A DNA stretch of 64,000 bases from Paramacrobiotus metropolitanus (GCF_019649055.1 NW_026570230.1:1488001-1552000); one strand, 5' to 3'. Positions 11,735-24,364 are shown, counted from the stretch's first letter. A program made the numbers and translations. Notes: generated by a model not told the origin, from the letters alone.

Positions 11735-14700
11735 TCACTGTTCGAATCGTTGCCGGAGTTCCGCCTGCACTTCATCCTGCGTTTTGCCTTTAGTCTCCAC
11801 AACCCTCAGCCGGGTGTAAACCACAAAGATGACCAAGAGTCCAGCGAACACGAGGAAAGTGTATTCTTCGATAGCCGTCTGCAAACAAATTTCATTATTC
11901 AGATTCATATTTAAACGCGTAGATTCGCGATTATAATTAGGATTGGAACACGGTTTGTTGCAGACATGTTGCGAGTCTTATGACCTCCCATTTAATTATT
12001 GTCGGAGCGCCTCTACGTACATATGCGCGCGTTTCACTAGCCTTACCGAAATTTTCTGCCACATAATCCTTTATGCAAAGCCCCTGATAAACTGTTGTAA
12101 CTCACCTGAACGAAAGGGAAGGCAATAGCGATAATCAGACTACACAGCCAGTTGGTCCCCACAGCAATACTGTTGGCTGCCGCACGTGGTCCTTGCGTAA
12201 ACAGTTCTGATACCAAAAACCATGGAATCGATCCTGCAAAAAAAATAATTATTTTAAACTTCGAATTTCAAATCGGCGACTTTCCAACAGATTTTATTTC
12301 CGTCACAAAAAAACTGCCTTGGGAAAACCTGATGTCTACGCTGGCAGGGGTAATTATTGTTATCAGGAAAACTCACCAGGTCCAGTGGCAAACATAATAA
12401 CGTAAACAATCACGAATACGATGCTAAAATAAGCGAAGAAACCAAACGGATTGACCGCGGCGGGATTCCACACCGGTGCGACTCCGCTGTCCTGCAAGAA
12501 TCAGGGTTTTTCGATAACAGCGGCTTCCGTGTGACCTTTGCAATTTTGTGCGGTCTATTCATCTATGGAAGTTCGTTTAAAAAAGTTTTTGCTAACGCGA
12601 TAACATAATTTGTTAGTTTAATGTAGCCGTACTATATTCTTGACGCGCGTCAGATTTCCAGAGTTGAAAAATATTTTGGTCAAATTTATCATTGAGAGTG
12701 CAGAAGTAATATTCATTTATAATAATGTCATGATCAGCAGATGTCTATGTGAATCGTAAATTGCAGCCGGCTTACAAAGATCAGCATGGAACACGATAGA
12801 AGCACGCACGTAACCAACATCCCCGCATAACCGATCAACAAGAGAGTCCGTCGTCCGGCTTTCTCCACAAGGAAGACGGATACAACGGTCATACCGATGT
12901 TGACCACACCCATCCCGATCGTGGCGTACAGAGCCGATTGGGCGTCTAGTCCAGCAGAGCGGAAAATTTGTGTGGAATAGAACATTACCTAAGGTAGTAA
13001 TCGTACAACGTTAGATATGTATACTACATAGTACATACGCATATTGTTACCATACAGCATACAGGTGCCACGAAAACTCATTTTTTTGTGCCAAAAATTG
13101 AGACATACCGCGTTGATTCCGGACATTTGTTGGCATACCATCAGCATGATGGCGATGAAAGTGATGCTGCGCAGGAATGGATCGGTGAAGAGATCTTTTA
13201 CTCCCACTTTCGGCAGAGCTTTGGCCACTTTGTGTTCAGCTCGCATTTCGCTCATTTCATCCTCTACATCCGTGGTGCCGCGCAGACGCACCAGCGCTAC
13301 CGGTAAAAATTAAAAGATCAATGCGCGTGTAACAGTACGATACCTCAGGTGTTGATCTATATGTAACAGTCAGTATATACCGGTATATGGAAATTTAAAA
13401 ATTTTTAGAATATAAAATATTACTAAAAATCATCTGCATACAATTCTAAAGCGGCAAATCGATGTGTCTCAAACAATCTTATTCAGCGTTAAATACGAAG
13501 ACTACTGACTCAAAATTCAAGTAGATAAGTATTATGCACTCATAATAGCAGTACCGGCACGGGCAGCCTCTTCGTCTTCTTTGCCCAAAAACAGCCATTT
13601 GGGACTTTCTGGACAAAATGGCAGTGTCAGCAGCTGAACAATGGAGGGTACGGCGGATACGGCAAATAAATAGGGCCATAGACTGCTGTTGCCCATGATG
13701 TAGGGTAGACCCAGGACCTGCGAAATCGATATGGCGATGGTCACGGTAAGTTGATGGACGCTACCCAGTGCGCCCTTTAGATGTGCCGGAGCAATCTCGC
13801 TGAAGTAGACGGCCGGGGTGCCCGAGTTCACGCCTAATGCAGTACGCGTGTCAATTGTTTCTTACCAATTAAGTCGTTGATGCACAATATATTTAGTTCT
13901 AATTTTCAGAGTAGTGTATGGCACTCACCCGAACTGACCCCGACGACGAAACGTGCCACAATGAGCACTTCATAGGATCCCACGGCTTGAGGTATGGACA
14001 ACAGGACAACAGCAATCAGGCCCACGGCGTTATTTATAATCATTGTCATACGCCTACAAAAAATCGGTAGCTCAGCGTACGCTCGAGGCGCTACATATAC
14101 CGTACACTGTATACAAAACAAACAGCAACAAAAAATATAAACTAATGTTACATAATTGTTTTCCGTTTCCAGTGGTGTATGCAAGTTACTGTACGTGTAC
14201 GGTCATGCCGAAAACTGTGTACATAGCAATTATACCTCTTACGTATAGGTACACGGTACGTAAGTATTCTTGAACTTACGGGCCATAACGCGATATAAAA
14301 AACGATGTAGATAGCGCTCCAATAAGGCCACCGGCACAAAATATGGCTGTGATTAAGGCCCAGATCAAATTCAGCGTCCCGTTGTCGCTGAACATCGTAG
14401 CCTGTCCAGTAGGGTCCAACTTCTTACACCAGATGTCATCCGTCTGCCCATCCTTCTGACTGGGAACACCGCCGTTGGCAATACAAGTTGTGTCGCGAAT
14501 CCATAGCCCAATAACCTGTTCGGATAGTAAAACTATCGTAGCCGTAAAAATGTCTTTTTACAGCTATCGTTTTCGCTCTGCTTCCTCAAAAACTATAGCT
14601 TTAAAATTTAACACAGTTTTCTTTTTGGTAGAACTATCATATAGCGGAAACAACAAACAAAACTGTGCGCAACTTTTTCGAAATATAACTGTCAGCCGCA

Positions 14701-15406
14701 AAAAAGTAAAAAGTCGGTATTTTTGTCTTTTATTTAAATATCGATTCTTCATTAGCCTTACAAAAGCAAAAACAGCGAATTTATCACACAAAACAAAGAA
14801 CCCGTGCATTTATCGCACCTAGGAATTGTTTTACGATAAACATACTCGTAATACAATAGCCTACGAATAACAGTAACTGAAGACTACTATCAAGGTCACT
14901 TTGCTGCTGTTCATAAATGTTTTACTGTCGCTGATTCCTTCGCAGTCAGATGGCTAGTTTCTGACAATTTTTATGGCATGTTGAGAATAAACAGCATGCT
15001 TTACAGATAAATATCCATAATCCATGCACTTTCAAATTTTAAAGCTCAAAGAAAACGTAAGCGAGTTTTTTCAGTATCGATATGTATCGAGCGACGGTGT
15101 TTTGTATCGATATTTATAAATTTGAATATTGTTGTTAATACGTAATCCATGCCTCTCATGATTGCTTACAGTCTGCGGTGCATTGATGACTCCCAGATTA
15201 TAACCAAATAAAAAAGACGATCCAAAGGCAGCGGCAAAAATGGAGAACGCCAACGTTCGTGTGAACTTCTACGCGAAGAAATGCAATCAATGAAGACACT
15301 TTGAACTAAAGTATACGTAGTCATAAATTCATGATGCAATCCGCCTTACTTGCTGCCGCATCATCGGCTTCTTCTCCATCCCCATCTCCACGGATTCCAC
15401 CGTCAT
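11735..15406 (-). CDS. Facilitative sugar transporter (SLC2/GLUT family)
   Basis: Plasma-membrane facilitative hexose carrier, class I-like, with twelve predicted helices. Ten exons (minus): 15406-15350, 15268-15170, 14515-14280, 14053-13929, 13833-13555, 13296-13109, 12988-12776, 12491-12377, 12233-12106, 11878-11735. Every phase matches; 527 residues. Family motifs seen in order: [12 protein letters not shown] in helix 1, a long first exofacial loop with an Asn-Gly-Thr glycosylation site, [80 protein letters not shown], and [12 protein letters not shown] near the C-terminus. The first loop is longer than in GLUT1 and carries two cysteines. The start ATG 15406 is the only one before a clean donor. 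Which sugar is carried cannot be read from sequence. Confidence 0.94.
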
Positions 15407-16518
15407 TTTTTGTTCCCACGATAGATAACACGGATGGGAAAAAAGCAAAACTTTCCTGATGGGTGTCAAGACGCACTAGTTTGCACTGCGCTCGCTTAAC
15501 CCTAATGTTCTTCTTACGATAAACAACCGTTGCGCGATCTGCACAGTGGTTATCCGTCTTATAAAGCATGTCACGGTGACGGAGCATCTGCGACATCACG
15601 AGATGCCTGAACATGTACCACGCTGTGTGACTTCGTCATTATTACGAAGTGGCGGCCGAAGCGATAAAGCACTCCGGGTAGACAATAGCGCCGATAAGCG
15701 CTGTAGTGGAAAACGATACCGGCATTGTGGGGAAGGAACACAATGCCAGTGTTGTGTGGTAGTCGGCTCGATAAATTGCGATTACCGGTGGAACGGAAAA
15801 CAGATACGATGGGATTCTACCGCAAAAGTGTCACTTCATAAGCTTACCTTAACGGAGCTCGTAACTGGATACTCCGATCGCAGTATTATTATACAGCATT
15901 TGCCGAGTTGTTTTGTGAAAACAATCTATTATGGGTGTTAAAGCGTATATTATTTTGTGCTAACATTTTTTATGGATGCGCTTGTATTTAATTAGTATTA
16001 TTTCGGTTCCGTGATTGTACAGTACGTACTACAGTATTGCCACTGAAAAAATTACAATGAGTAGCATGATAGAATCGTAGCGCAGTGTCACTACATGCTC
16101 TTTCGAAGGTATTAGTGTGTAGTGATTTCTACTCGAACAATTATGTCACATAGTATGATCAACTTCAAAGGTAACAGTTATTAATTTTTCGTGAAGGTAT
16201 GCGGAGCCTTCACCTTAATTTTTATCACCCGCCCGCTCGCAACGAAAAGTTCCCAAAGACCAGTGAATTTTTTATTCTTGTTCTGTGTTGCCGTGTTATT
16301 TTATACGCGGAATGCGCCACATGTTGCAGTAACACGCATCGAATACTGCCGGTTGCAACAAAAATGTTAACTCATAATATGCACCACGGGGTCAACTCAG
16401 TAACAAAAATATGACGTATGTGTCGATTTAATGCAAAGATGTAAACGGATATTTTGTCAGTGTAAAACCCCGGCAACAAGTGCTAGCTGGACAATACTGA
16501 TGGGAACGTGCTCTTGCT
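15407..16518. other. Intergenic, upstream of the sugar transporter
   Basis: Contains an open frame on the plus strand (15546-15941, 131 codons) with no domain or splice support, judged noncoding. Nothing else recognised. Confidence 0.45.
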
Positions 16519-19500
16519 TCAGTTGAAGTTGAGTACTACTGGGAAATGGTCACTCAGCTGCCGGGCCTGTAAAAAGTAATGTGTTAGCAATCCTGTTTCG
16601 AGCAAATCAGTCATTATTTCCGAAGTATTCGTTTTGCGTTCTTGAATATTGAACGGAGACTTTGTTGTTGTCTTTATACTTACTTCCGCGACTTTAATCT
16701 TGTACTTGTCGACAAAATCCAAAACTTTCACATCGACAAAACATTTGAATAGTTTGTCCTCCCGCACCACAGCTCTGAAAATATACTCGTACAGTTAAAA
16801 TTAACGTACAGTACACTGGTTAATTCGTCGTAATTTGTACGACAGCTATAAATAAGTACAATAAACGAATGAATACCGATCAAATGTGCATTCGGAAGCC
16901 ATGGATGCGGTGTCGGTGCCGGTTTTAATCATCCACTTGAACCTCTGGTCCGTAAACAATTTCACATTGGGCCACTCGGATTTGCGCACATACTGGCAGT
17001 CGCCGTTGTAATCACCCGTTACCATAACATTCTAACAAAAAAAACGCACTTGGAGCTGATGGAAAAATTCTAACTCGACGTTTTCTACATTAAAATTTAT
17101 TTTTAGTATTGCTGAACAGGCAGTGTCAGGCACTGTTACGATGTGCCCGTTAATTGTGTAAGTACCTCTATATAACCTTTGTAAGCATGATCAAGCCGGC
17201 TCGTTTCGCCCGCCCGCGTTCCTAATTGTTTATCACATTTGTTCACAAAACGTTTGCCAAAGAAGATGAATTTTTCCTTATACTTTCTATGGCGCACGTC
17301 GTTAAAAATTCTGTACTAATTTTAAAAATTGACAAACAGCATGGACTTGAAAAGATTTCACAAATTACTGAGGTCAGATGTTCTGTTTCCGCCTAATCCA
17401 CTACTTTTGCCTAAGGTTCATAATTATTATTCATCAGCTTTGCACGGCTGCCTCCTGTTGTATAGGATTTGAATTTTACCCGATCAAAATTCCAATTATT
17501 TCTATTTTTGTAATTTCCATTAAAAAGATATAATTTATTATATCATTATTACCTTCGTTCCAAACCTCTTTTCCGCCCAGTCGTATGATTTAACAAGTTC
17601 GTTCATTTCTTCCACGGCTTTCTCTGCAAGAATCACAAAGTAGCTATTACCTTCGTTTGACAGCAAATACGTAATTGGGTGATACTCTATTAAATGAACA
17701 AACAAGCCACTTACCAGGTTCTGTGTGGATGGTGCCCAGAACGATATCGGAAAAGCCTGATATACAAAAAAACAGCATTTGCTATGAAAAATATAGCGAA
17801 GTGGGTGTCAAAATTTCTCATCACGCACATGTATCCTTTTTGAGGATTTTGAATTTGGCAAAGTACGGATCACGACTATACACATCGTCCGGGTCGGGAC
17901 AGATTTCGTTGTCCTGATGCTGCGCCACTTCCGTTCTATGCCGTGCAAAAAATTTATGCTCATCTGATTTTGACCGATAAAGCGCGATTTCTGTATTAAT
18001 CTCTTAATTACCGGTATAAAAAGACATATTGCTCCTGCGAGGTACGCCCGACACGGTCGCTCACCGTGTAATTCCATGCTGATCCGGTATTTTTTGACAA
18101 CGCTCTTACCAATCGATTCAGCACACCCAGCGTTGGATCAAAGTATTCTTGCAGCGCCAACAGGTCGCAGTTGGAGATTTGCTACGAAATGCATAGCGGT
18201 CGTAATTAACATGTATCCACCATGTACCTGTACATCCGTATGTACAGATTATTTAGAATGTACCTAATTATGTATCCATGAAAAAATTATTAACATGCCC
18301 CAGATTATGTACATGAATTCGAAAAGCCGCACCCGTTTTTGCCGTTTCGGTACAGTATTTAATTACCTCGATCATCATATGGATTTTTGGCTTGCCATAT
18401 TTTTTCGGAAAATCATCTGAGTCGTCGTCGAATTTTTTGGGACCAAAGCGGAAAACGTTCCATGTGCAAATGCGCACCCCCTTTCCAGCGGGTATAGTGG
18501 GTTTGGCGACCGTAAACTTGTCGTCGGGCGCCGGTGTGGTGGTCTTTGTAGCGTGTACCCATCGCAAATGCGAATGTGTCCTACCGATACAAAAATGCGG
18601 ATTACAGTTGTGTGTTCATAACCTGTTTCTGATGTTTTTCGTAGCACCAGATGGAATTAATAATCTTAATTTCGTAACGCACTTGATTTAAATAACCAAC
18701 AAATTTTTCTGACAAATAAAAGTATACTACTGCCGCATTTTGCGGTACACAGGTGTGAATAAACTAGAAAAACAGAATAATCTAATTATAACGAGGGATT
18801 TTACGTTGAATTGCTCGATTCGGTGGTCCCGTTAACGGCCGTCTCCGTGGTGGACACCGACAGATCCGTGGAATTACCCGGCACGCTGTCGGTGGTGACT
18901 TCCGGTTGCACTGATCCGCTCTCCGTCGCATTCCCGGTTTCGATCGGGCTCAGCGTTATCATTTCCTCGTCAGTAGTCGCGGTGGAGTTAGCATCGATGG
19001 TTGTCACATCCAGGGTACTTTCGGTGACATTTCCCGGCTCTGTGGAGTTAAAACCCAATGTCGTCAATTCTTCGAAACCGCCATCGTCCGTGGAATTGCA
19101 CGCCGCTGTCGCATTACCGGTATTGCATTCGGGAGTGGTTTCAGGGAACGTCGAGTTTTCCAGGTCGATATCCGAGGTCACCGTTGCGTTTTCGGCATCC
19201 AGGATCGACTCCGTGACGTTGAACCCGTCGCCGGTGGAGTTGGCGAAATTCGTTGTGTTGTCGAATTCCCCATCAGGAACTAGCGTTGCATTGTCGATGT
19301 CAATAGGAGATTCGGTGATATTAAAACCGGAAGTGGAATTTTCGAAGTTGGTTGAGTTGTCGAGTTCGAAATCAGCCGTTACCGTAGCGTTTTCAGTATC
19401 GATGGGAGACTCGGTGACGTTGAAACCCATAGTAGAATTTTCGAAACTGGTGCTGTTGTCGAATTCCCCATCAGGAATTAGCGTTGCGTTATCGACATCC

Positions 19501-19832
19501 ACAGGTGATTCAGTGACATTGAATCCGGTGGTAGAGTTAGCGGATGAGGGCGTGGTCGGCTTGGGAACGGACTCTGTCGCGTTGCTTGTAACGTTTGCCG
19601 GTGATGCCGTGGTTGCATTCTCGGCGCTCGGTTTGGACGTGGTTGTTGCGTTACCAGGAGCAGCCGTTGAATTCGCAGATCCGACGGTCACGTTGAGCCC
19701 AGCAGTGGCATTCGCTTTCATCGGCGGCTGTTCGTGGAATTCATCTGACGGCTCCAGGGGACCGTCCAACGGAAGTCCGCGCGCCACCGAGAGAATTGCC
19801 ACAACGGCACAGATCCACATGAAAGCGGCCAT
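16519..19832 (-). CDS. DNase I-family nuclease with N-glycan-rich N-terminal domain
   Basis: Secreted endonuclease of the DNase I/EEP fold. Exons (minus): 19832-18805, 18580-18367, 18181-18012, 17935-17829, 17756-17715, 17623-17553, 17031-16877, 16774-16684, 16566-16519; all phases agree, about 628 residues. Exon 1 encodes a signal peptide (MAAFMWICAVVAILSVARG) and about 320 residues full of Asn-X-Ser/Thr sites, including four 33-residue repeats. Later exons hold the nuclease: RICTWNVFRFG, LALQEYFDP (catalytic Glu), VGRTSQEQYVFLYR, GTIHTEP (catalytic His), VTGDYNGDCQYV (Asp/Asn), SECTFDR (Asp), LSDHFPVVLNF (catalytic His). All the key DNase I residues and the C-C pair around the FDR motif are kept. 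The join of exon 1 rests on a GTAAAA donor overlapping an in-frame TAA and on matching phase 2; without it the nuclease has no visible signal exon and exon 1 would be a separate mucin-like gene. Confidence 0.8.
19126..19526 (-). repeat. Four 33-residue coding repeats (about 99-bp period)
   Basis: Within exon 1 of the DNase-type gene. Each unit begins GFN(V/I)TES, then has DNAT or ENAT, D-x-(E/D)-(F/L)-(D/E)-N-(S/T)-T and usually an ANST/ENST site. Each unit carries four or five possible N-glycosylation sites. Units 1 and 3 resemble each other (PDGEFDN), as do 2 and 4 (ENATVT), suggesting duplication of a two-unit block. Confidence 0.8.
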
Positions 19833-19896
19833 GGTGTTAATGGAAAAAGGTTACCGCGAAACGAACGTACTACATACACGGCCGGCACATGTACCG

Positions 19897-19904
19897 CTTT
19901 TATA
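19897..19904 (-). promoter_or_regulatory. TATA box of the mucin-DNase gene
   Basis: TATAAAAG on the minus strand, 65-72 bases before the ATG at 19832. This places a start site near 19870 and a short 5' UTR. Confidence 0.55.
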
Positions 19905-21028
19905 CAGTCGGTGGTGCCCTATCGAAAACGTGCTTCCTAGCTGAACTTGACCTTGACGATTCTGCTTGAGTCGGCAGTATTTCCGAAATTTATGAAACGG
20001 CATGGTTAACTGTAGCGAAACAATGTCGTTTTCCCAGTGTCACGCGGATGGCTCACTTGGGAAATTGTGCGAAGTGCTCGCAATTCGATACCAGTTTATT
20101 CTGCTGAGGAAGAAAATCAGTAGTTTCAGTTAGCAATAAGTTTACTGCTAGATGCTCAACGGTAAATTGCTGAAACTGTTATTACTATCCATTTCACCGA
20201 ATTCTCCAAAAGTATAAACAGTCACCAAAAATTCAAGCAAACTTACGTTGATCAGATAATGCTAAACCTTATACGGTGCCGTCTCGGTGCGCAACGAATA
20301 GGGTAGAAGTCGAGACTCCTAAAGGCTAATCACCGCTAATGCTAATTTTGTATTCTCTGGCAAAATAGTTTTATACTGGCATTTTACACGTCAAAGTGCG
20401 TACCTGATAATAAAATTGTTATAGCACTTTATAGCGCAATGATGCTGTTCTGTACTGTCTGGCAAAATTTACTGAAAATCCAGCTTTAAAAGTGGAAGTA
20501 TTTGCACGTGACGTAGGTGTCAGGTGATAACAAAAAATTATTGTAGCATTTTTCTACCGATACTTATGGTTAAAAGTGGCTGTCAACTTACAAGCGTTTT
20601 GTACGTACCTGAAGTCTCGAGTATGCAGGTAGCGTCCAAAATCTTAGTTTCGCATGTTTTATTGCATCTAAAATCAGTACGAGTGCCCACAATAGCGGTT
20701 ACAGGTTTTGCAGCATGCCCAACGGTCTCAACCGGAAGCGGTGCTGACGATGAATATACAGTAGACATGGAAACCGGAAACGGAAGTACCGCACAGTACA
20801 GTGTGCATAAGCAACGCGGGGGGCAGTTAGTAGCGTTTCGCTGGTATAGGCCTCTGTTACTCTGTATGTATGAGTCGACTGATCATTCCAGCTGCAAGTG
20901 TAAGCTCAAGCAAGCTGACGAAAATATCATGAAATTTAGGGAAAATTTGCGTGTTTTAACGTAATTGGTGCTCCTTTATCTCTTGAATAGTTTTGATTGC
21001 CATATTAGTTATTCCAAAGCACGCCAAA
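19905..21028. other. Divergent intergenic region before TOMM20
   Basis: Separates the minus-strand mucin-DNase gene from plus-strand TOMM20, so it should hold both promoters. A 146-codon plus frame at 20524-20964 has no recognisable domain and no good start context; treated as noncoding. Confidence 0.4.
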
Positions 21029-21559
21029 ATGGTATCCAAGCTCTTCCTGGGAGCAGTGGCGGGCGCCACCGCCGTCGTGGGTTACTGCATCTACTTCGAC
21101 CATACCCGCCGCAGCCATCCCCTGTACCGTCAGCGCGTCCGCGAGAAACGCGCCCGTAATCGCGCCGCGGCCAACCGTGCCACGGGCATGCCCGACCCGA
21201 CGGACCCTGAAGCCATGCAGCGCTACTTCATGATCCAACTGCAGCGCGGCGAGGCCTGCCTGATGAACGGGATGGTAGAGGAGAGTGTGCAGCACTTCAG
21301 CAACGCCGTGCGGGCCTCCGGGTCCCCGTCACAGTTACTGCGCATCCTGGCTGAATCCCTGCCGCCGCAGGTGTTCAGTTTGATTGTCCGGGCCCTGGAA
21401 AGCGAGACCGCGGGGGCCATGGGCGGCCCGACCAAGACGTCGACCACCGTGCGCACCACCACCACCGGGCCCAGTGGGGTGGTGTTCGATGAAGAACTGA
21501 AGGAGACGGTGGTGAGTACCGGAGCGACGGTGACGCTGGTGGAGGACGATGTGGAATGA
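21029..21559 (+). CDS. TOMM20: Mitochondrial import receptor subunit TOM20
   Basis: Outer mitochondrial membrane receptor of the TOM complex that binds presequences of imported proteins. One uninterrupted frame of 176 residues, start ATG 21029 in a good context (AAAATGG). Seen: N-terminal membrane anchor (residues about 5-22, LFLGAVAGATAVVGYCIYFD), a basic linker (RRSHPLYRQRVREKRARNR), the TPR-like receptor domain (YFMIQLQRGEACLMNG, VQHFSNAVRASGSPSQLL, LPPQVFSLIVRAL) and the typical acidic end EDDVE. A Thr/Gly-rich insert of about 40 residues precedes the tail. The gene is intronless and clearly more GC-rich than its neighbours, which would fit a retrocopy or strong codon bias. Confidence 0.95.
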   Translation: MVSKLFLGAVAGATAVVGYCIYFDHTRRSHPLYRQRVREKRARNRAAANRATGMPDPTDPEAMQRYFMIQLQRGEACLMNGMVEESVQHFSNAVRASGSPSQLLRILAESLPPQVFSLIVRALESETAGAMGGPTKTSTTVRTTTTGPSGVVFDEELKETVVSTGATVTLVEDDVE

Positions 21560-22267
21560 GGCAGGGTTTTGTTGGTTTTCCATTGCTGATCTACTGGCCA
21601 AAGGTTTCGGGGTTTGCTTGCTGCTGCCGTACTTATTTGTGGCAGTTTGTCCCTAGGTGGTAAATTTGGTAATGCTGTACGTGTGAAATGGCAGGTACTT
21701 CTTCTGGTAAACTGATAACAGAAAATGTTATTTTCGTTTACGTTTTGCGCGAATTTGCGCCGTGTTGTTATTTGTCGCGCTCAGTCCTATTAAACGGCAA
21801 AAATTGCGGTTGTAGCCGGTACCCTTATTGTGATGTAACAAGAAGTAGCTTGTAAGCTGTACATACCATCTTTTACATATTATTAGTTTTTTTATGAGTG
21901 ATAATTCATGTCAGAAGGATGTTGACTTTGACAACTAACTATCATCTACCGGTAATTCCGTGAGCACATGGCTTCGAACTGCGTGCAATCAAATGAAGTT
22001 ATCTGGCTGAAATAATTTTGGATAATTTGTTTATTTAATTATGCCGTTTCAGCGGCCAACTTCGAGGAGTTTTTTGTAATAAATCGAAACACAAAAGTGG
22101 GATGTCGCAGCACTAAGAGTTGCAGTACAAATTCTCCTCAATATATAATTGCCTTTAATATTCTCCTTGTTGATGTTTTAGTCCTTATAACTCGTACTGA
22201 TTTTCGGAATCGCTGGTGCTGTATTTGGTAATTTTTACACAGGCTTACAGCGTTAACACTCTTGTTT
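21560..22267. other. Intergenic, convergent
   Basis: Between the 3' ends of TOMM20 and the first GT92 gene. AT-rich; nothing recognised. Confidence 0.5.
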
Positions 22268-23275
22268 TTATGTCATTAGCAAGCGTAACCTAGACATAAG
22301 TTCCTCATGATACGGTTCCGTGGAATTATCAGGCACGCTTGAAAACCACACCTTATCCAGAGCATCGAACACTGCGCCTTTGACGACGGCTATCTGGTGT
22401 TCCAGACGTCCCACATGCTCCTTTGACCGGAAGGCATAATGGTTGATGCGCAGTTCTTTTACGGACGGGCGAAGGGCGCGACCACCCCGGGGACGCAGAC
22501 AGCGGTGTATACCGGCCAGTCCACACATTTCCGGTCGCCAAATGGATTTCCCTTCAGCGTGGTGACAATCGCTGGCATTTACCGGTGGCGCACATACTTC
22601 CTTAAAACGCTGATTATAATCCTTATCCAAAGATTTGACTGGTCCTCGTTTTGTGTTTCTCGCGGTAAGTAACAGATGATTGTTGTGGAATTCAGTGATA
22701 ACTGTAATACAATTTTCATATGGATCCAGCGACAAGCGCATTCGGTTTTCTCTCTGAACGCCGCTGGACCCGAACCGAATAGTCGGGACATGAATTTCCC
22801 TAGTTGTTTCGTCTGTGGCGTACTGCCTTAGATATGCGGCAATCGTGTGATATTTGGGTGAGAAGGTAAACTCATCCACATCAGTGATCAGCAGCCATTG
22901 GCTGACATTGGACATTCGGGAGTTGCAGTGATCCAGTGCCAGCAACTGTGTCTCCAGGTAATCGTCATACCGGCGATTCGATGCCTGATTGTAGCGACGG
23001 AAATTGGCGGGGAAGACTTCCACGAGATCGGGATGACCCTGGTCGGCGTACAGACGGGGCAGGAGGTAAATGTCATCGGTGCTGTCATCGTCATAGAAAA
23101 TAAAATGATCGACACCTTGGATGCGGTGGAATTCGATCCATTCCAGGATGAGATGCAGCTCGTTTCTGATCATGGCACAAGCTGTGAGGGCATATTTTTT
23201 GTTGATGGACTCGTTGGCGGATATCAAGAGAAGATAAAGTAAAACAGTGATAAGCAATTGCAATAGACGTCGCAT
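22268..23275 (-). CDS. GT92-family (DUF23) glycosyltransferase
   Basis: Type II Golgi membrane enzyme of the family that includes nematode GALT-1, a galactosyltransferase that adds galactose to fucose on N-glycans. Single exon, 335 residues, ATG 23275 (the preceding GTG at 23278 is not the start). Seen: short cytosolic MRR, signal anchor (about residues 4-20), the family motif (C-A-MIRNELHLILEWIEFHR, GVDHFIFYDDDSTDD), the metal-binding DVD in LLITDVDEFTF (132-134), RFGSSG, and the C-terminal LRINHYAFRSKEH. Asn-X-Ser/Thr sites are present. It lies 1.1 kb downstream, in the direction of transcription, of the GT92-like gene on the same strand, probably a diverged tandem relative. Donor and acceptor sugars cannot be inferred. 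Confidence 0.92.
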   Translation of the reverse strand: MRRLLQLLITVLLYLLLISANESINKKYALTACAMIRNELHLILEWIEFHRIQGVDHFIFYDDDSTDDIYLLPRLYADQGHPDLVEVFPANFRRYNQASNRRYDDYLETQLLALDHCNSRMSNVSQWLLITDVDEFTFSPKYHTIAAYLRQYATDETTREIHVPTIRFGSSGVQRENRMRLSLDPYENCITVITEFHNNHLLLTARNTKRGPVKSLDKDYNQRFKEVCAPPVNASDCHHAEGKSIWRPEMCGLAGIHRCLRPRGGRALRPSVKELRINHYAFRSKEHVGRLEHQIAVVKGAVFDALDKVWFSSVPDNSTEPYHEELMSRLRLLMT

Positions 23276-24364
23276 CACACTTGACTTTCAGCACACCAAT
23301 GCCACACCGTAAGCAATAACTTGTAAATAACCATATAGGGAATACGGGTATACCGTACTTTTGTCAAGGAAAAACCTCTGTATATGAAAGGCAGATTTCT
23401 GCAACATACCTTGCTTGTGTATTTCTATGGTTGTTTCAACTTGTTTGTGCATGCGCCATATTATTAATTTCATAAAAGCTGAACAGTACGAAATTGCATC
23501 TCTTCGAAATGACTGGTACTGTCAAGAAGTTTAAAAGAATATTATTTTAATGACTACAGTAGCTTAAGGTGCAGGTAACAAGCGTAGCAATCATAAGGAA
23601 ATAAACGTAGTACAGTAATAAAAATTTTCAATGACCACTGGCCACTATGGATTACGTACCATAGTTTCCACTTTCCACGACCAGGCAAAAGCGGTGACCT
23701 ATCATAAAGGACACGGTACAAATGATGAATTGTTAGAACTTTAAAAGTTAATGGCAGTTACTAAATAGTTACTCGTATTTTGCGAGTGCAGAAAGTGACG
23801 GTCGCACTAAAGTTGTTCTGCTTTTTGCCCAGTGAACCTGTTCTGGTACATAGCTAGTGTCGCATCTATGACGCAAGCAATGATGGACCATCCCTGCCCC
23901 CAAAACGAGAACTAATTCTACAAGACTGGCCATGCGCATCCGATGACGTCTTGCAAGTTTCTACTTTGTAACCATGATGGTTATACGGTTGCTCTTAATG
24001 CCAGTTTCGCAATTAAGTCAGGTACAACATTTATTTGTTCCGACTATATTAGAGTGCACTGAGGCTGTGACTGAGCAGACAATTCATAACAGTTTTCCAC
24101 AAACAACTGCAAATTGTGGAGAACAACTGCTCTTTCCATTATACAACTTGTGTCCGCAATCCCGCGCCATGAAAACCGTGGAGCGATATAATATCATAAT
24201 ATACTCGTATTATACTTACTCGTGTAGTATTGCACCGTAGGACAGAACATGGATTCTGCTGATGTAAGATTTTATCTTGACCAACTAAAACACATCACAA
24301 AAATATATTTACCATCTTTTGCTCAGAATTGCAGACTGTAGTACGTATTACTACGTAATCTTGT
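23276..24364. other. Intergenic between two GT92 genes
   Basis: Two TACTCGTA copies (23770, 24202). No gene recognised; a plus frame at 23974-24240 is unsupported. Confidence 0.45.

Noticed and set aside
15546-15941. 131-codon plus-strand frame upstream of the sugar transporter
   Set aside because: No recognisable protein features and it overlaps the expected promoter of the divergent gene.
18811-19944. 377-codon open frame on the plus strand opposite the mucin-like exon
   Set aside because: It is the antisense of a repetitive, codon-biased coding exon; the minus strand has a signal peptide, glycosylation repeats and a TATA box.
20524-20964. 146-codon plus-strand frame upstream of TOMM20
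   Set aside because: No domain, poor start context, AT-rich edges and no splice partners; more likely promoter or 5' UTR sequence.
22268-23278. GTG start at 23278 for the GT92 gene
   Set aside because: Nuclear genes start at ATG; the ATG at 23275 is the next codon.
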